Below, in pieces: positions 1 to 9,102 of a stretch of DNA of 64,000 bases. This stretch comes from Gluconobacter morbifer G707 (lineage in GTDB: Bacteria; Pseudomonadota; Alphaproteobacteria; Acetobacterales; Acetobacteraceae), in NCBI RefSeq assembly GCF_000234355.1, contig NZ_AGQV01000002.1, positions 310,001 to 374,000 on the forward strand. Reading direction: 5' to 3'. The notes below the pieces were generated by a model. That model was not told the DNA's origin. It ran no database searches and saw nothing but the letters and a program-made list of their open reading frames with translations. The position numbers and the translations under genes were made by a program. Every line of letters starts with the position of its first letter. Within the stretch, counting starts at the first letter, position 1.

Positions 1-591
1 CCCGAATTCCTTCGCTTCTTCAGCGGAGAGATAGCTGTCGCGTTCGAGCTTCCGCTCGATCTGTTCCAGCGTCTGCCCCGTATGCTCACGATAGATCTCG
101 TTCAGGCGCTGACGGATAATCAGGATTTCCCGAGCCTGGATTTCGATATCCGAGGCCTGCCCCTGCGCACCGCCCGATGGCTGGTGAACCATGACGCGCG
201 CATTCGGAAGCGCGTAACGATGATTCTTTTCACCGCCTGCCAGCAGCAGGGAGCCCATCGACGCCGCCTGCCCGATGCAGACCGTGCTGACGGGGCAGCG
301 AATGTACTGCATCGTGTCATAGATCGCGAGCCCGGCAGAAACGACACCGCCCGGACTGTTGATATAGAAGGAGATTTCCTTGGTGGGATTGACGCTCTCA
401 AGATAGAGAAGCTGCGCACAGATCAGGGACGAGACCTGATCATATACGGGTCCGGTCAGGAAAATGATGCGCTCCTGAAGGAGGCGGGAATAGATGTCGA
501 AAGCGCGCTCTCCGCGGGAGGTCTGTTCGACCACCATCGGAACCAGAGAGTTGCTGAACACCTCGAGGGGATCACGATCCCTAATGGCCAT
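1..591 (-). CDS. clpP: ATP-dependent Clp protease proteolytic subunit ClpP (3' end cut by window)
   Basis: Serine peptidase subunit of the cytoplasmic Clp protease, which degrades unfolded and tagged proteins with ClpX or ClpA. The minus strand reads 197 codons from an ATG at 591 to the window edge without a stop. ClpP proteins are usually about 200-215 residues, so only the last few are missing. The catalytic triad is visible: Ser111 in GQAASMGS, His136 in MVHQPSGG, and Asp185 in LERDSY. The N-terminus has the usual PMVVEQT and [13 protein letters not shown]. It lies downstream of tig in the same direction, the common tig-clpP order, with a terminator-like hairpin between them. I found no competing start. 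Confidence 0.97.
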   Translation of the reverse strand, partial: MAIRDRDPLEVFSNSLVPMVVEQTSRGERAFDIYSRLLQERIIFLTGPVYDQVSSLICAQLLYLESVNPTKEISFYINSPGGVVSAGLAIYDTMQYIRCPVSTVCIGQAASMGSLLLAGGEKNHRYALPNARVMVHQPSGGAQGQASDIEIQAREILIIRQRLNEIYREHTGQTLEQIERKLERDSYLSAEEAKEFG

Positions 592-691
592 GCTGTCTGT
601 TCCTCAATACCCTTTGGGACGGACCCGGCGGGCTGTACTTCAGCTCCCTAACATGGACCCGGCATGGCGTTCCGTCAAAGGGAGCAGACAG

Positions 692-724
692 GAAAAAACG
701 GACACCCCGAGGAGTGTCCGTTCT
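692..724 (-). terminator. Rho-independent terminator after tig
   Basis: Inverted repeat with arms around 699-708 and 713-722. Read on the minus strand it is followed by a run of six T, just after the tig stop at 741. It should end or attenuate tig transcription before clpP, which starts at 591. Confidence 0.8.
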
Positions 725-740
725 TGCCCGGCCTGTAAGA

Positions 741-2072
741 TCAGAGTTCGGCCGGGGGAATTTCTGCCAGCTCTTCCGGCGTCACTTCCTTGTCGGTGAC
801 GTCAGCCAGCTCGATCAGGTAGTCAACGACCTTGTTTTCCAGGATCGGGCCACGGAGCCCTTCAACGGCCTGCGGGTTCTTGGAGAAGAACTCGAAAACC
901 ATCTTTTCCTGGCCCGGATAACGCTGCGCTTCCTGCTGCATTGCACCAATCAGCTCTTCACGGGAAACCTGGATGTCCTGCTTGCGGCCGATCTCGGCCA
1001 GCAGCAGACCTAGCTTCACGCGACGTTCGGCAATGCGACGGTAATCCGCACGCAGCGTCTCATCGTCCTTGCCTGCGTCTTCCTCATCGAGACGGCCAGC
1101 CTTGCGGTCTTCCTCGACACGCGCCCAGATCTGGTTGAACTCGGCGTCCACCATGTTCTGCGGTGCTTCGAAATCCGTCTTCTCGGCCAGGGCGTCCAGC
1201 AGGTCGCGCTTGATGCGCAGACGCGAAAGCTGCTTGTACTCGCCTTCGGCCTGATCACTGATGATCTTGCGGATCTGCTCGAGATTCTCAAAACCGATGG
1301 TCTTGGCCAGCTCGTCGTCAATCGCCGGATCAACAGGCTTCTTCAGCGCCTTGGCCTTGACATCGAACGTCACGGCCTTGCCGGCGAGTTCCTCGGCCTG
1401 ATAGTCCTCAGGGAACGTCACGTTGATCGTGCGCTCCTCACCCGGCTTCATGCCTTCCATCTGCTCGGCAAAACCCGGGATGAAACCTTCGCCGCCGATC
1501 TCGACGTTGACGTCATCAGCCGTTCCGCCATCGAAAGGCGTGCCATCGAGCTTGCCAACAAAATCAACGGTCAGCACGTCGCCCTTGGCGGCCGGACGGT
1601 CTTCCTCGATCGTCTCGAACTTGCGGCTGCGCTTGGCGACATCGTTGAGAGCCTTCTCAACCGTTTCTTCGCTCACCTTGGCGTTCAGGCGCGTCAGCTT
1701 CAGCCCGGACAGATCCGGAATTTCGATTTCCGGCAGGATTTCCGTCTCGAGCTTGAATTCGAGATCCTTGCCCTCTTCGCCAGCGGAAACAATGTCCACC
1801 TTCGGCTGCATGGCCGGACGGATGTTCTGCTCCTGCAGGAGCTTGCCGGTCGCGTCATTGACGAATTCCTCAAGCAGTTCCGCGTTCACGGATGCGCCAT
1901 AGCGCTGCTTGACGAGGGACGCCGGCACCTTGCCCGGACGGAAACCCGGCAGCTTGATCGTCTTGGCGACTTCAGCGAGTCGGGCATCGCGACGGGCCTG
2001 CAGGTCGGCAGAAGGGACGACGACTGTGAAGGCGCGCTTAAGTCCTTCGTTGAGCGTGGGCGTAACCTGCAT
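741..2072 (-). CDS. tig: Trigger factor (ribosome-bound chaperone and peptidyl-prolyl isomerase)
   Basis: Ribosome-associated chaperone that meets nascent chains at the exit tunnel. The 443-residue protein has the family layout: an N-terminal ribosome-binding domain with the signature GFRPGKVP, a central FKBP-type isomerase domain (GDVLTVDFVGKLDGTPFDGG), and a long helical C-terminal domain ending in acidic residues. The open frame extends upstream to 2171, but that extension runs through tRNA-Leu. I therefore place the start at the ATG at 2072 (MQVTPTLNEGLKRAF), which matches the usual N-terminus. It is followed by a terminator and then clpP. Confidence 0.96.
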   Translation of the reverse strand: MQVTPTLNEGLKRAFTVVVPSADLQARRDARLAEVAKTIKLPGFRPGKVPASLVKQRYGASVNAELLEEFVNDATGKLLQEQNIRPAMQPKVDIVSAGEEGKDLEFKLETEILPEIEIPDLSGLKLTRLNAKVSEETVEKALNDVAKRSRKFETIEEDRPAAKGDVLTVDFVGKLDGTPFDGGTADDVNVEIGGEGFIPGFAEQMEGMKPGEERTINVTFPEDYQAEELAGKAVTFDVKAKALKKPVDPAIDDELAKTIGFENLEQIRKIISDQAEGEYKQLSRLRIKRDLLDALAEKTDFEAPQNMVDAEFNQIWARVEEDRKAGRLDEEDAGKDDETLRADYRRIAERRVKLGLLLAEIGRKQDIQVSREELIGAMQQEAQRYPGQEKMVFEFFSKNPQAVEGLRGPILENKVVDYLIELADVTDKEVTPEELAEIPPAEL

Positions 2073-2129
2073 GTGCCAGGCGATCCTCTCGGTCGGTAAG
2101 TTATAAATCTCTGTCTCAGGAAACCGGGC

Positions 2130-2214
<85 letters not shown>

Positions 2215-2283
2215 AAATGCCTGGCTTCCGGGTTCGTATGACCGAACCATGGAAGCGCGGCCTTTAGCGCATGATACGCGACT

Positions 2284-3753
2284 TCACAACAGGGAGCCGG
2301 TCGGGTTTTTACGTTCCGCCTCCTGAGCCAGCCTCGCGGCTTTCTCTCGGGCAAGCCCCAGCGGTGCGTCCAGATCTTCCGCAACAGGCCATCCTCCATA
2401 GGCTTTTCCGGCTTCGATTCCGGCCTCCCCATGAAGCCAGACGCCTGCACAGCACGCTTCCCAGACATCCATTTTTGCCGCCAGCAGCGCCGCGATCACG
2501 CCGGTCAGCGTATCACCCGACCCCGCTGTCGCCAGCGCGGAAGATGCGTGCCGGTTGATGGCAATCCGGCCGTCCGGCGCAGCAATGACCGTATCCGGTC
2601 CTTTCATGACCACGACCGCATTGATGCGCCGCGCCGCATCGAGAGCCGCATCCAGTTTACTCCCGTTGACCGGCCCGAACAGTTTGCGGAACTCCCCGAT
2701 ATGCGGCGTTACAGCGGCAACCCCTTTCAGGCGGGTCAGATCCTCCGCTCCCCAGGCCAGGGCGCCCGCATCGGCCAGCACGGTCCGTTCCGCCGACAGG
2801 AGCTGAGGCATGACTGCCGCAACTTCATCCGGAGTTAGACCGGGACCACAGATCCAGACCTGCCGCCTCCTGTCTTCCAGAAGATCGGACAGAGGCGCGT
2901 CGTCGATGATCAGGCCCGGATCTCCGAGTCGGTAGGCTGGAGCTCCCTTCCCGGCCGCAATCCGGACAAGCCCCGCGCCCGTACGCCGTGCTCCCCGGGC
3001 GGAGAGCCGTGTTGCGCCCGGCATTTCCTCCCCGGCACAGAGACTGACAACGCCGCGCCGATACTTGTAATCTCCGTCAGACGATACCGGAATCCGCCAC
3101 AGCCCCGGCTGGTTCAACTGAATGGACGGCTGAATTCCGTCCCACGCCTGTACAGGCATTCCGATATCCGCACAGACCACCTCGCCGCACAGTTCCGCCC
3201 CGGGGCCCAGCAGATGACCCGGCCGAGGACGCACAAAAGTCACCGTCATGAGGCACTGGGGAGCATAACCAAGAATTTCTCCCGACGCGCCAGAGACGCC
3301 GCTTGGCATATCTATTGCCACGACATGTTCCGCAGCCTGAAGAACGGCCCAGACCTCATCGCTCACCGGACGTTTCAGGCCGGAACCGAAAACCGCGTCG
3401 ACAACGAGGTCCGCCTCCGCAAGGCGATCCGCCACGAACGGAACAACGGGACCAGTCCAGAGACTGGCAGCCTCATATGCGGGCGTTCCCTCCTTCGGGG
3501 ATGCCATGGCCGCAACAACGACCGACCAGCCCCACTGCGCCAGATGACGGGCAGCCACATAGCCGTCACCACCATTGTTTCCTGGTCCGCATGCCACGAC
3601 GACCCGGCAGGGATCGAAACGGCTGCGAATACTGCGGGCCACGGCCCATCCGGCATTTTCCATCAGGCGGCTGACCGGCGTCATGGAAGAGGCCGCATGG
3701 TCCATGGCAGCACTTTCGGCAGGTGTCAGAAGGGCAAAGGGAAATGGAGGCAT
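2284..3753 (-). CDS. nnr: Bifunctional NAD(P)H-hydrate epimerase / ADP-dependent NAD(P)H-hydrate dehydratase
   Basis: Metabolite-repair enzyme that restores damaged hydrated NADH and NADPH. The 489-residue length fits the fused bacterial form. The N-terminal half is the YjeF_N epimerase domain, with the Rossmann motif CGPGNNGGDGYVAARHL and an AIDMPSGVSG segment. The C-terminal half is the ribokinase-like dehydratase domain, with VTPHIGEFRKLFG and the nucleotide-site motif AGSGDTLTGVIAALLA. A GAGGAAAA ribosome-binding site precedes the ATG. It lies upstream of tRNA-Leu and tig on the same strand, with no obvious functional tie. Confidence 0.95.
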   Translation of the reverse strand: MPPFPFALLTPAESAAMDHAASSMTPVSRLMENAGWAVARSIRSRFDPCRVVVACGPGNNGGDGYVAARHLAQWGWSVVVAAMASPKEGTPAYEAASLWTGPVVPFVADRLAEADLVVDAVFGSGLKRPVSDEVWAVLQAAEHVVAIDMPSGVSGASGEILGYAPQCLMTVTFVRPRPGHLLGPGAELCGEVVCADIGMPVQAWDGIQPSIQLNQPGLWRIPVSSDGDYKYRRGVVSLCAGEEMPGATRLSARGARRTGAGLVRIAAGKGAPAYRLGDPGLIIDDAPLSDLLEDRRRQVWICGPGLTPDEVAAVMPQLLSAERTVLADAGALAWGAEDLTRLKGVAAVTPHIGEFRKLFGPVNGSKLDAALDAARRINAVVVMKGPDTVIAAPDGRIAINRHASSALATAGSGDTLTGVIAALLAAKMDVWEACCAGVWLHGEAGIEAGKAYGGWPVAEDLDAPLGLAREKAARLAQEAERKNPTGSLL

Positions 3754-3901
3754 GGGTATATTTTTCCTCTATGGTCTAAGAACAGAAAGCATGAACGGCA
3801 CCTGCGTTGCCTCTGGCGCTGCGGGGACACCGTCGGGTATTCAGTCCGTTATCCCGGACAACAGTCCGATCTTTTCCACTCTTCAACCATGATGAGAATC
3901 A

Positions 3902-4378
3902 ATGACGAAAATCATGCCGTTCATAACGGGCTCGTCGATTATCTGGAGCCTCGTGCTCGCCGTTCATATCCTGAGCATCACCTACTGGGTGGGAGGATCG
4001 ATCTATTCGGCGCTCATTGTCCGCTCCACTGTCGGACTGCTCGATCCGGGACCGCGCAATTCCGTCCTGCTTCAGGGCTATACCCGTTTTTTCCGTGGCC
4101 TTTATCAGGTTGTGCCGTTCACCCTGCTCAGCGGCTGGGCCCTGATCTGGCATGAAGGCGGGTTCAAGGTCATTGGCTGGCCCGTCAATGCGATGCAGGG
4201 TCTGGGCGTTGTCATGGCGATCATTTTCGTCATCACGGTCCAGGGACCATTCATGCGCGCCCGCCGCGCCATGCGCCCGCAGCCTGCCCTGTTCGATACG
4301 CTGCATCAGCGTATGCTTCTCATGGCAGGGCTCGGCGTCCTGACCATCATTGTCGCTGCAATAGCACGCGGCATCTGA
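3902..4378 (+). CDS. Small four-helix inner-membrane protein, CopD-like
   Basis: A 158-residue protein with four predicted membrane helices, roughly residues 10-35, 62-85, 95-115 and 135-157. The hydrophobic pattern, an early His in LAVHILSITYWVGG and a loop arginine-rich stretch (RARRAMRPQ) resemble the CopD/DUF2269-type integral membrane family. That assignment is by general resemblance only, and the function is unknown. It starts 148 bp from the divergent nnr start and lies directly upstream of the DEAD-box helicase on the same strand. Confidence 0.75.
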   Translation: MTKIMPFITGSSIIWSLVLAVHILSITYWVGGSIYSALIVRSTVGLLDPGPRNSVLLQGYTRFFRGLYQVVPFTLLSGWALIWHEGGFKVIGWPVNAMQGLGVVMAIIFVITVQGPFMRARRAMRPQPALFDTLHQRMLLMAGLGVLTIIVAAIARGI

Positions 4379-4542
4379 AATATGGCGGCGATACGGCGTT
4401 TTCCAGGCCGTGTCGCTTGCCATTTCGCGCAATTCCGGATAACGGACCAGAGATATGCTTGCGGGGAAATATTCCCGCCCGTCTCACTCCGGTTCACTTT
4501 CCTCCCGAAACCGAACCGTCAACGCAGAGTCTCGAGAGTCAT

Positions 4543-7086
4543 TTGAGCGCGAAAACGACCTCCGGTCCTTCCAAGTCCCGTACGACAGCCACTCCGAAAC
4601 GCGGACGCTCCAGCGCCGCCCGTGCCGCAAAGGCCAAGGCGCATGAGAGCGAACCCGTAACAGCGGATGTGCCCGTCGAAAAGGTAGCGGCACCCGAGAA
4701 AAAGACCCGTGTCCGCCGCGCCAGCAAGACAGAGACAAAGGCCGCCGTCTCCACGGCTTCCAGAAGCCGGAAAAAAGCCGCTCCCGAGCCGGTAGCGGAC
4801 AACACCGAAGCCGTGTCAGAAGACCTCGCGCCAGAAACCAAGACGGTCCGCCGCACACGCAAAACCACCGAGAGCACACCGGAAGCAGAGGCACCCGCGC
4901 CCCGTCGCCGTGGTCGCCCCCGCAAAAGCGACGTTGCCGTCGCAAAAACGCCGACAGGCTCTACGGAAGAGACGCCGGATTCTCCCGCAACGACCGAAAA
5001 GCCTGCTATCAAACGGCGCGGGCGGCCCCGCAAAGCCGAGACTGCGCAGGTAGACAGTCCCGCAGCGCCGGAAGCGGCCGACGAGGCCGTTGCCACGCCT
5101 CCCAAACGGCGCGGACAGGCGCGCAAGAATGACGCAGCACCAGTCGAAGCAGATGTGGTGGCAACCGTCGCACCAACAGAAGACGCAGTGCAGCCTGAAG
5201 CAAAAGCCGTTGAAAGCACTGCTCCGAAACGGCGTGGAAGGCCGCGCAAAACAGCCGTTGCCTCGGACACTCCGGAAACGCCTGCTGAACCCTCATCTGA
5301 GGAAACGGCAGAAGCCAGCCTCAACCGCAAGGCATCCGGACACACCGCCAGCACGACGACAGATGTGGATGACACGACACCGGCGCCCAGAAAGCCGCGT
5401 GCCCGCAAGGTGTCCAGCCGCAAGGCCGATGCTGCTCCAGTTGACGGTACAGTAGAAAACACCGTCGAGATTTCCGTCACCGAAATCCCTGTGGCGGCAA
5501 CGGAGACTGTTACCGCGGAAGAAAGCACGCCTGCCGATGCCGGGCAACCGCGCTTTTCGGAACTGGGGCTGAGCGCTCCCATCATGCAGGCCATCAAAGA
5601 ACTTGGCTATGAGCATCCCACACCCATTCAGGCTCAGGCCATACCGGAAATCCTGAAAGGACACGATGTACTGGGCGTCGCCCAGACAGGAACCGGCAAG
5701 ACCGCATCCTTTACCCTGCCGATGCTCGAAAAGCTTTCCGGCTCCCGGGCTCGGGCTCGGATGCCTCGCTCCCTGATCCTAGAACCCACCCGGGAACTGG
5801 CCCTTCAGGTGGCGGAGAATTTCAAGCTGTACGGCAAGCACCTGCGCCTGACTCATGCCCTGCTGATCGGCGGGGAAAGCATGACCGACCAGAGAGAGGT
5901 CCTGAACCGCGGAGCGGACGTCCTGATCGCCACACCCGGCCGCCTTCTCGACCTGTTCGGACGTGGAGGCCTTCTCCTGACCCAGACCAGTCTGCTCGTC
6001 ATCGATGAGGCAGACCGCATGCTGGACATGGGGTTCATTCCGGATATCGAGAAAATCGTCAGTCTCCTGCCGCCATATCGGCAGACGCTGTTTTTCTCCG
6101 CAACCATGGCGCCTGAAATCCGCCGTCTGGCCGATGCTTTCCTCAAGCATCCTGTGGAAATTACCGTTTCCCGTCCCTCGTCAGTGGCCACAACGATTGA
6201 AGAACGGGTCGTCATTGTCCCGGCCGATGAAAAACGACGTGCGCTGAAAAAACTTCTTCGCCATGAAGACGTGCAGAACGCCATTGTTTTCTGCAACCGC
6301 AAGCGCGATGTGGACATGCTTCAGCGCTATCTGTCCAAGCATAGTTTCTCAGCCGGGCATCTGCACGGAGATCTGGCTCAGTCCCTGCGGTTCTCAACGC
6401 TCGACAGCTTCAAGAACGGTGACCTGAAAATCCTGGTCTGCTCGGATGTCGCGGCCCGGGGCATTGATATCGGTGGCCTGTCGCACGTCTTCAATTTCGA
6501 CCTGCCGTTCAACGCGGAAGACTACGTTCACCGCATCGGACGGACCGGACGCGCCGGCAAGGAAGGTCATGCCTTCAGTATTGCCGGCCCGAGAGATCAG
6601 AAACTCCTGGAAGCCATCGAAGCCCTGACCGGCAAGGCCATTGTCCGACAGGATGTCCCCGGCATCCCTTCGACTGACTGGGAAGTTCGTGAAGAGGATG
6701 GCAAACCTGTCGCGCCTGCCTCCACTCCGGCTGTAGCGTCAGCGCCTGAAGCCGTGGATGCCGAACCCACGGATGAGGATGACGCTCCGCGCCGGAAGCG
6801 TCGTCGTGGCGGGCGTCGTCGCAACGGGCGCCGGGATCAGGACAGCCAGACGGTTCAGCCTGTATCCGCTGAAAGTGGTGTTTCCTCCACTCCTGCGCAG
6901 GCAGAACAGAACCGGCCTTCCGTCGAACTGGCTCCTGCATTTGAAAATGACGCACCCAAGACAGGTTTCGGGGGCGATACGCCAGCCTTCATGCTGGTTC
7001 CACGCAGACACCGTCTGACGACGGCCGCGGAAAACGACCGTGCTGGTCCGATCCAGCACGATGGTCGCCATTACGGTGACCAATAA
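4543..7086 (+). CDS. DEAD-box RNA helicase with long AT-hook-bearing N-terminal extension
   Basis: ATP-dependent RNA helicase, RhlE-like in its core. Residues about 340-720 hold the helicase: Q motif (HPTPIQAQAIP), Walker A AQTGTGKT at residue 380, PTRELALQ, TPGRLLD, DEAD box at residue 488, FSAT and HRIGRTGRAG. The first ~335 residues are Lys, Arg, Ala, Pro and Glu rich, with four AT-hook-like blocks. The C-terminus has another basic patch (RKRRRGGRRR). The start is uncertain: TTG at 4543 (LSAKTTSG) has a weak GAGAG upstream, while an in-frame TTG at 4417 would add 42 residues; I found no in-frame ATG. The 3' end overlaps the next gene. Confidence 0.9.
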   Translation: MSAKTTSGPSKSRTTATPKRGRSSAARAAKAKAHESEPVTADVPVEKVAAPEKKTRVRRASKTETKAAVSTASRSRKKAAPEPVADNTEAVSEDLAPETKTVRRTRKTTESTPEAEAPAPRRRGRPRKSDVAVAKTPTGSTEETPDSPATTEKPAIKRRGRPRKAETAQVDSPAAPEAADEAVATPPKRRGQARKNDAAPVEADVVATVAPTEDAVQPEAKAVESTAPKRRGRPRKTAVASDTPETPAEPSSEETAEASLNRKASGHTASTTTDVDDTTPAPRKPRARKVSSRKADAAPVDGTVENTVEISVTEIPVAATETVTAEESTPADAGQPRFSELGLSAPIMQAIKELGYEHPTPIQAQAIPEILKGHDVLGVAQTGTGKTASFTLPMLEKLSGSRARARMPRSLILEPTRELALQVAENFKLYGKHLRLTHALLIGGESMTDQREVLNRGADVLIATPGRLLDLFGRGGLLLTQTSLLVIDEADRMLDMGFIPDIEKIVSLLPPYRQTLFFSATMAPEIRRLADAFLKHPVEITVSRPSSVATTIEERVVIVPADEKRRALKKLLRHEDVQNAIVFCNRKRDVDMLQRYLSKHSFSAGHLHGDLAQSLRFSTLDSFKNGDLKILVCSDVAARGIDIGGLSHVFNFDLPFNAEDYVHRIGRTGRAGKEGHAFSIAGPRDQKLLEAIEALTGKAIVRQDVPGIPSTDWEVREEDGKPVAPASTPAVASAPEAVDAEPTDEDDAPRRKRRRGGRRRNGRRDQDSQTVQPVSAESGVSSTPAQAEQNRPSVELAPAFENDAPKTGFGGDTPAFMLVPRRHRLTTAAENDRAGPIQHDGRHYGDQ
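4903..5250 (+). repeat. Four AT-hook-like repeats within the helicase N-terminus
   Basis: Four copies of an eight-residue basic motif start at bases 4903 (RRRGRPRK), 5011 (KRRGRPRK), 5104 (KRRGQARK, degenerate) and 5227 (KRRGRPRK). They fall at residues 121, 157, 188 and 229, separated by acidic, Ala- and Thr-rich linkers. Three copies contain the R-G-R-P core typical of AT-hooks, which bind the minor groove of AT-rich DNA. Confidence 0.85.
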
Positions 7087-8404
7087 CCGACAGACCGGCA
7101 CGTTCACTGTCCGCATTGAAGGACTGGGGGCTGCCGGTGATGGCGTAGTGCATCATGACGGTCGAACACTCTTCTTCCCCGGCACTTTACCCAGGGAAGA
7201 TATTAAGGTCCGTCTGTCTGCTGACCGCCCCGAGCTGATCGAGATTCTGCGCCCCTCTCCCGAGCGGGTCACGGCACCGTGCAGCTTATTCGGGACATGT
7301 GGCGGATGCGCTCTGCAGCACCTTTCTCTCAGTGCCATTCTGCGATGGAAGACCGATCGCGTCTCTCAGGCCCTCAGAGAGGCCGGTTTCGTGGATCTGC
7401 CTCCGCCGCAGACATACCAGACTGCGCCCGAAACGCGGCAGCGTATGGATTTTGCGCTCCGGCGCGTTCCAGGCGGGATCATCATCGGTCTGCATCGACG
7501 CAATGGTGATCCGGTCGACATGACGGAATGTCATGTGCTTCATCCTGTTCTGTTTCAGCTTCTGTCCCCCTTGCGCGCCGTTCTGGCGGCTCTCGGCGCA
7601 CTGACCGGCGAAGGAAGTCTGATTGTCAATCTTCTGGACAGTGGGCCAGACCTGACGCTTTCCACACCCGCTCCATTGACAAGCGCAGACAGGACAAAGC
7701 TCGCTGCTTTTGGCCGCGAGCACGGAACACCGCGGATCTCCTGGCAGAATCCTAAGGATCGCTCCATTGAGACTGTCGCGCAGTCAGGTCCTGTTTTCGA
7801 GGATTTTGGTGGCGTCCCGACCAGCCCCCCACCTGCGGCTTTTTTGCAGGCCGCCCGGGATGGAGAAAAAGCCATTACAGAAGCCGTTCTTGCCGGCCTT
7901 CCGCCTCTGAACAAAAAAGATGTCACGGTTGAACTCTATGCCGGATGCGGGACGCTCACGTTCCCGATTTCCGAAAAAGGGCGCGTAAAGGCTTTTGAAG
8001 GAGATGCAGCGGCGGCAGCCTGTCTCAAGGCTGCCGCAGGCGGACGGTGCGTGGAAGCATTCCAGCGCGATCTGGGGCGGCAGCCGCTTTTGCCGCCGGA
8101 TCTCAAGGCCACACGGGCCGTCGTACTGGACCCGCCTCATGCCGGAGCAGGCCTGCAGATAGCCCCTCTGGCCCGCTCGACCATTCAGGATGTCATTTAC
8201 GTCAGCTGTAACCCCGTAGCCTTGACCCGGGATCTACGCCCCTTGGAGCAGGCTGGATTTACTGTTCTGAACTGGACCATTGTTGACCAGTTTCTCTGGT
8301 CAACAGAAGTAGAGACCGTTGTTGTGCTGTCGCGTGATCTCAAACGGATCAGACGTGAAAGCTCTCGCCGCACCCGCAGCGGCCTTTCTCATTCGGATTC
8401 CTGA
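7061..8404 (+). CDS. Class I SAM-dependent RNA m5U methyltransferase (RlmD/TrmA family)
   Basis: Likely 23S rRNA or tRNA uracil-C5 methyltransferase. An N-terminal TRAM-like region (EGLGAAGDGVVHHDGR) is followed by iron-sulfur ligands C-x5-C-x2-C in PCSLFGTCGGC, with a fourth Cys probably in TECHVL. The C-terminal Rossmann fold shows the SAM loop VELYAGCGTLTFP, DPPHAGAG, and the nucleophile-containing YVSCNPVALTRDL. The ATG at 7061 (MVAITVTN) overlaps the helicase end by 26 bp; an in-frame upstream start at 7040 is also possible. The 3' end overlaps the convergent A-type carrier gene by 56 bp. The exact target nucleotide cannot be read from sequence. Confidence 0.88.
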   Translation: MVAITVTNNRQTGTFTVRIEGLGAAGDGVVHHDGRTLFFPGTLPREDIKVRLSADRPELIEILRPSPERVTAPCSLFGTCGGCALQHLSLSAILRWKTDRVSQALREAGFVDLPPPQTYQTAPETRQRMDFALRRVPGGIIIGLHRRNGDPVDMTECHVLHPVLFQLLSPLRAVLAALGALTGEGSLIVNLLDSGPDLTLSTPAPLTSADRTKLAAFGREHGTPRISWQNPKDRSIETVAQSGPVFEDFGGVPTSPPPAAFLQAARDGEKAITEAVLAGLPPLNKKDVTVELYAGCGTLTFPISEKGRVKAFEGDAAAAACLKAAAGGRCVEAFQRDLGRQPLLPPDLKATRAVVLDPPHAGAGLQIAPLARSTIQDVIYVSCNPVALTRDLRPLEQAGFTVLNWTIVDQFLWSTEVETVVVLSRDLKRIRRESSRRTRSGLSHSDS

Positions 8405-8705
8405 ACGTGAACCCGGATTCAAGATCCTTGACCTCGTAATCCATCACCGTTCCGGTAAGAAACAGCGTTGCCTTGCGATCCACCAGCAATGTAACGCCCT
8501 GATCTTCCACCCGCTCATCGGTCGGAAGAGGCTCGTCCACGAAATTCATGTCGTAGGACAGGCCGGAACATCCGCGGGTTCCGACACTGATCCGTAGAAG
8601 CTGGCCTTTATGAGCTCCCGCATACAGGTTCTGAAGCCGGATTGCGGCTTTTGGAGACAGGGTCAGGAGGGCAGGCAGCGTGCGATGCGTAAGAGTTTCG
8701 GACAT
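8349..8705 (-). CDS. sufA: A-type iron-sulfur carrier protein (SufA/IscA family)
   Basis: Receives iron-sulfur clusters from the SufBCD scaffold and passes them to client proteins. The 118 residues match the HesB/IscA family. The three ligand cysteines are one in GTRGCSGLSYDM and two in GRCGCGESF near the C-terminus. I chose the ATG at 8705 (MSETLTHRT), because an upstream in-frame extension to 8756 would run into the sufT 3' end. It is the last gene of the suf operon, 16 bp after sufT. It overlaps the convergent methyltransferase 3' end by 56 bp. Confidence 0.92.
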   Translation of the reverse strand: MSETLTHRTLPALLTLSPKAAIRLQNLYAGAHKGQLLRISVGTRGCSGLSYDMNFVDEPLPTDERVEDQGVTLLVDRKATLFLTGTVMDYEVKDLESGFTFRNPNEKGRCGCGESFHV

Positions 8706-8721
8706 AATAACTGGCTTTCGG

Positions 8722-9102
8722 TCAGAACATATTGAGCGCAAGACGCGCATCATCACTCATGCGGCTCATGTCCCACGGTGGATCCCAGACAATCTCGACC
8801 TCGACATTTTTTACATGTGGAACGTGAGAAACGGCATCCTTGACCATTTCCGGGAGTTCCTGCGCACTGGGACAGTTGGGGGCTGTCAGGGTCATCTCGA
8901 TTTTCACGCGCCCGTCATCGTGCAGGTCGATCGCGTAAATCAGCCCGAGTTCATAGATATTGACCGGAATTTCCGGATCATACACCGTTGCGATCGACGC
9001 AATGATGGCATCCTGATCCGGAACAGTTCCCTCGCCTTCCTGAACGCCAGGAAAGGCGGTTTCCTCATGAGAAGGCATATTGTCGGTCATGGCATCACTC
9101 AT
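8722..9102 (-). CDS. sufT: SUF-associated DUF59/MIP18-family protein SufT
   Basis: A 126-residue DUF59 protein; SufT-type members help mature iron-sulfur proteins. It shows the family pattern IASIATVYDPEIPVNIYELGLIY and a conserved Cys in TLTAPNCPSAQELP. The first ~30 residues are an acidic, weakly conserved extension. The start overlaps the sufS stop by 4 bp (9099-9102), implying translational coupling. The place between sufS and the A-type carrier is usual for alphaproteobacterial suf operons. Confidence 0.93.
   Translation of the reverse strand: MSDAMTDNMPSHEETAFPGVQEGEGTVPDQDAIIASIATVYDPEIPVNIYELGLIYAIDLHDDGRVKIEMTLTAPNCPSAQELPEMVKDAVSHVPHVKNVEVEIVWDPPWDMSRMSDDARLALNMF

Noticed and set aside
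3792-3893. 33-codon frame between nnr and the membrane protein
   Set aside because: No ribosome-binding site, no family and no hydrophobic or charged pattern.
4539-5597. 352-codon frame antisense to the helicase N-terminus
   Set aside because: Mirror of the Ala- and Arg-rich region; no domain.
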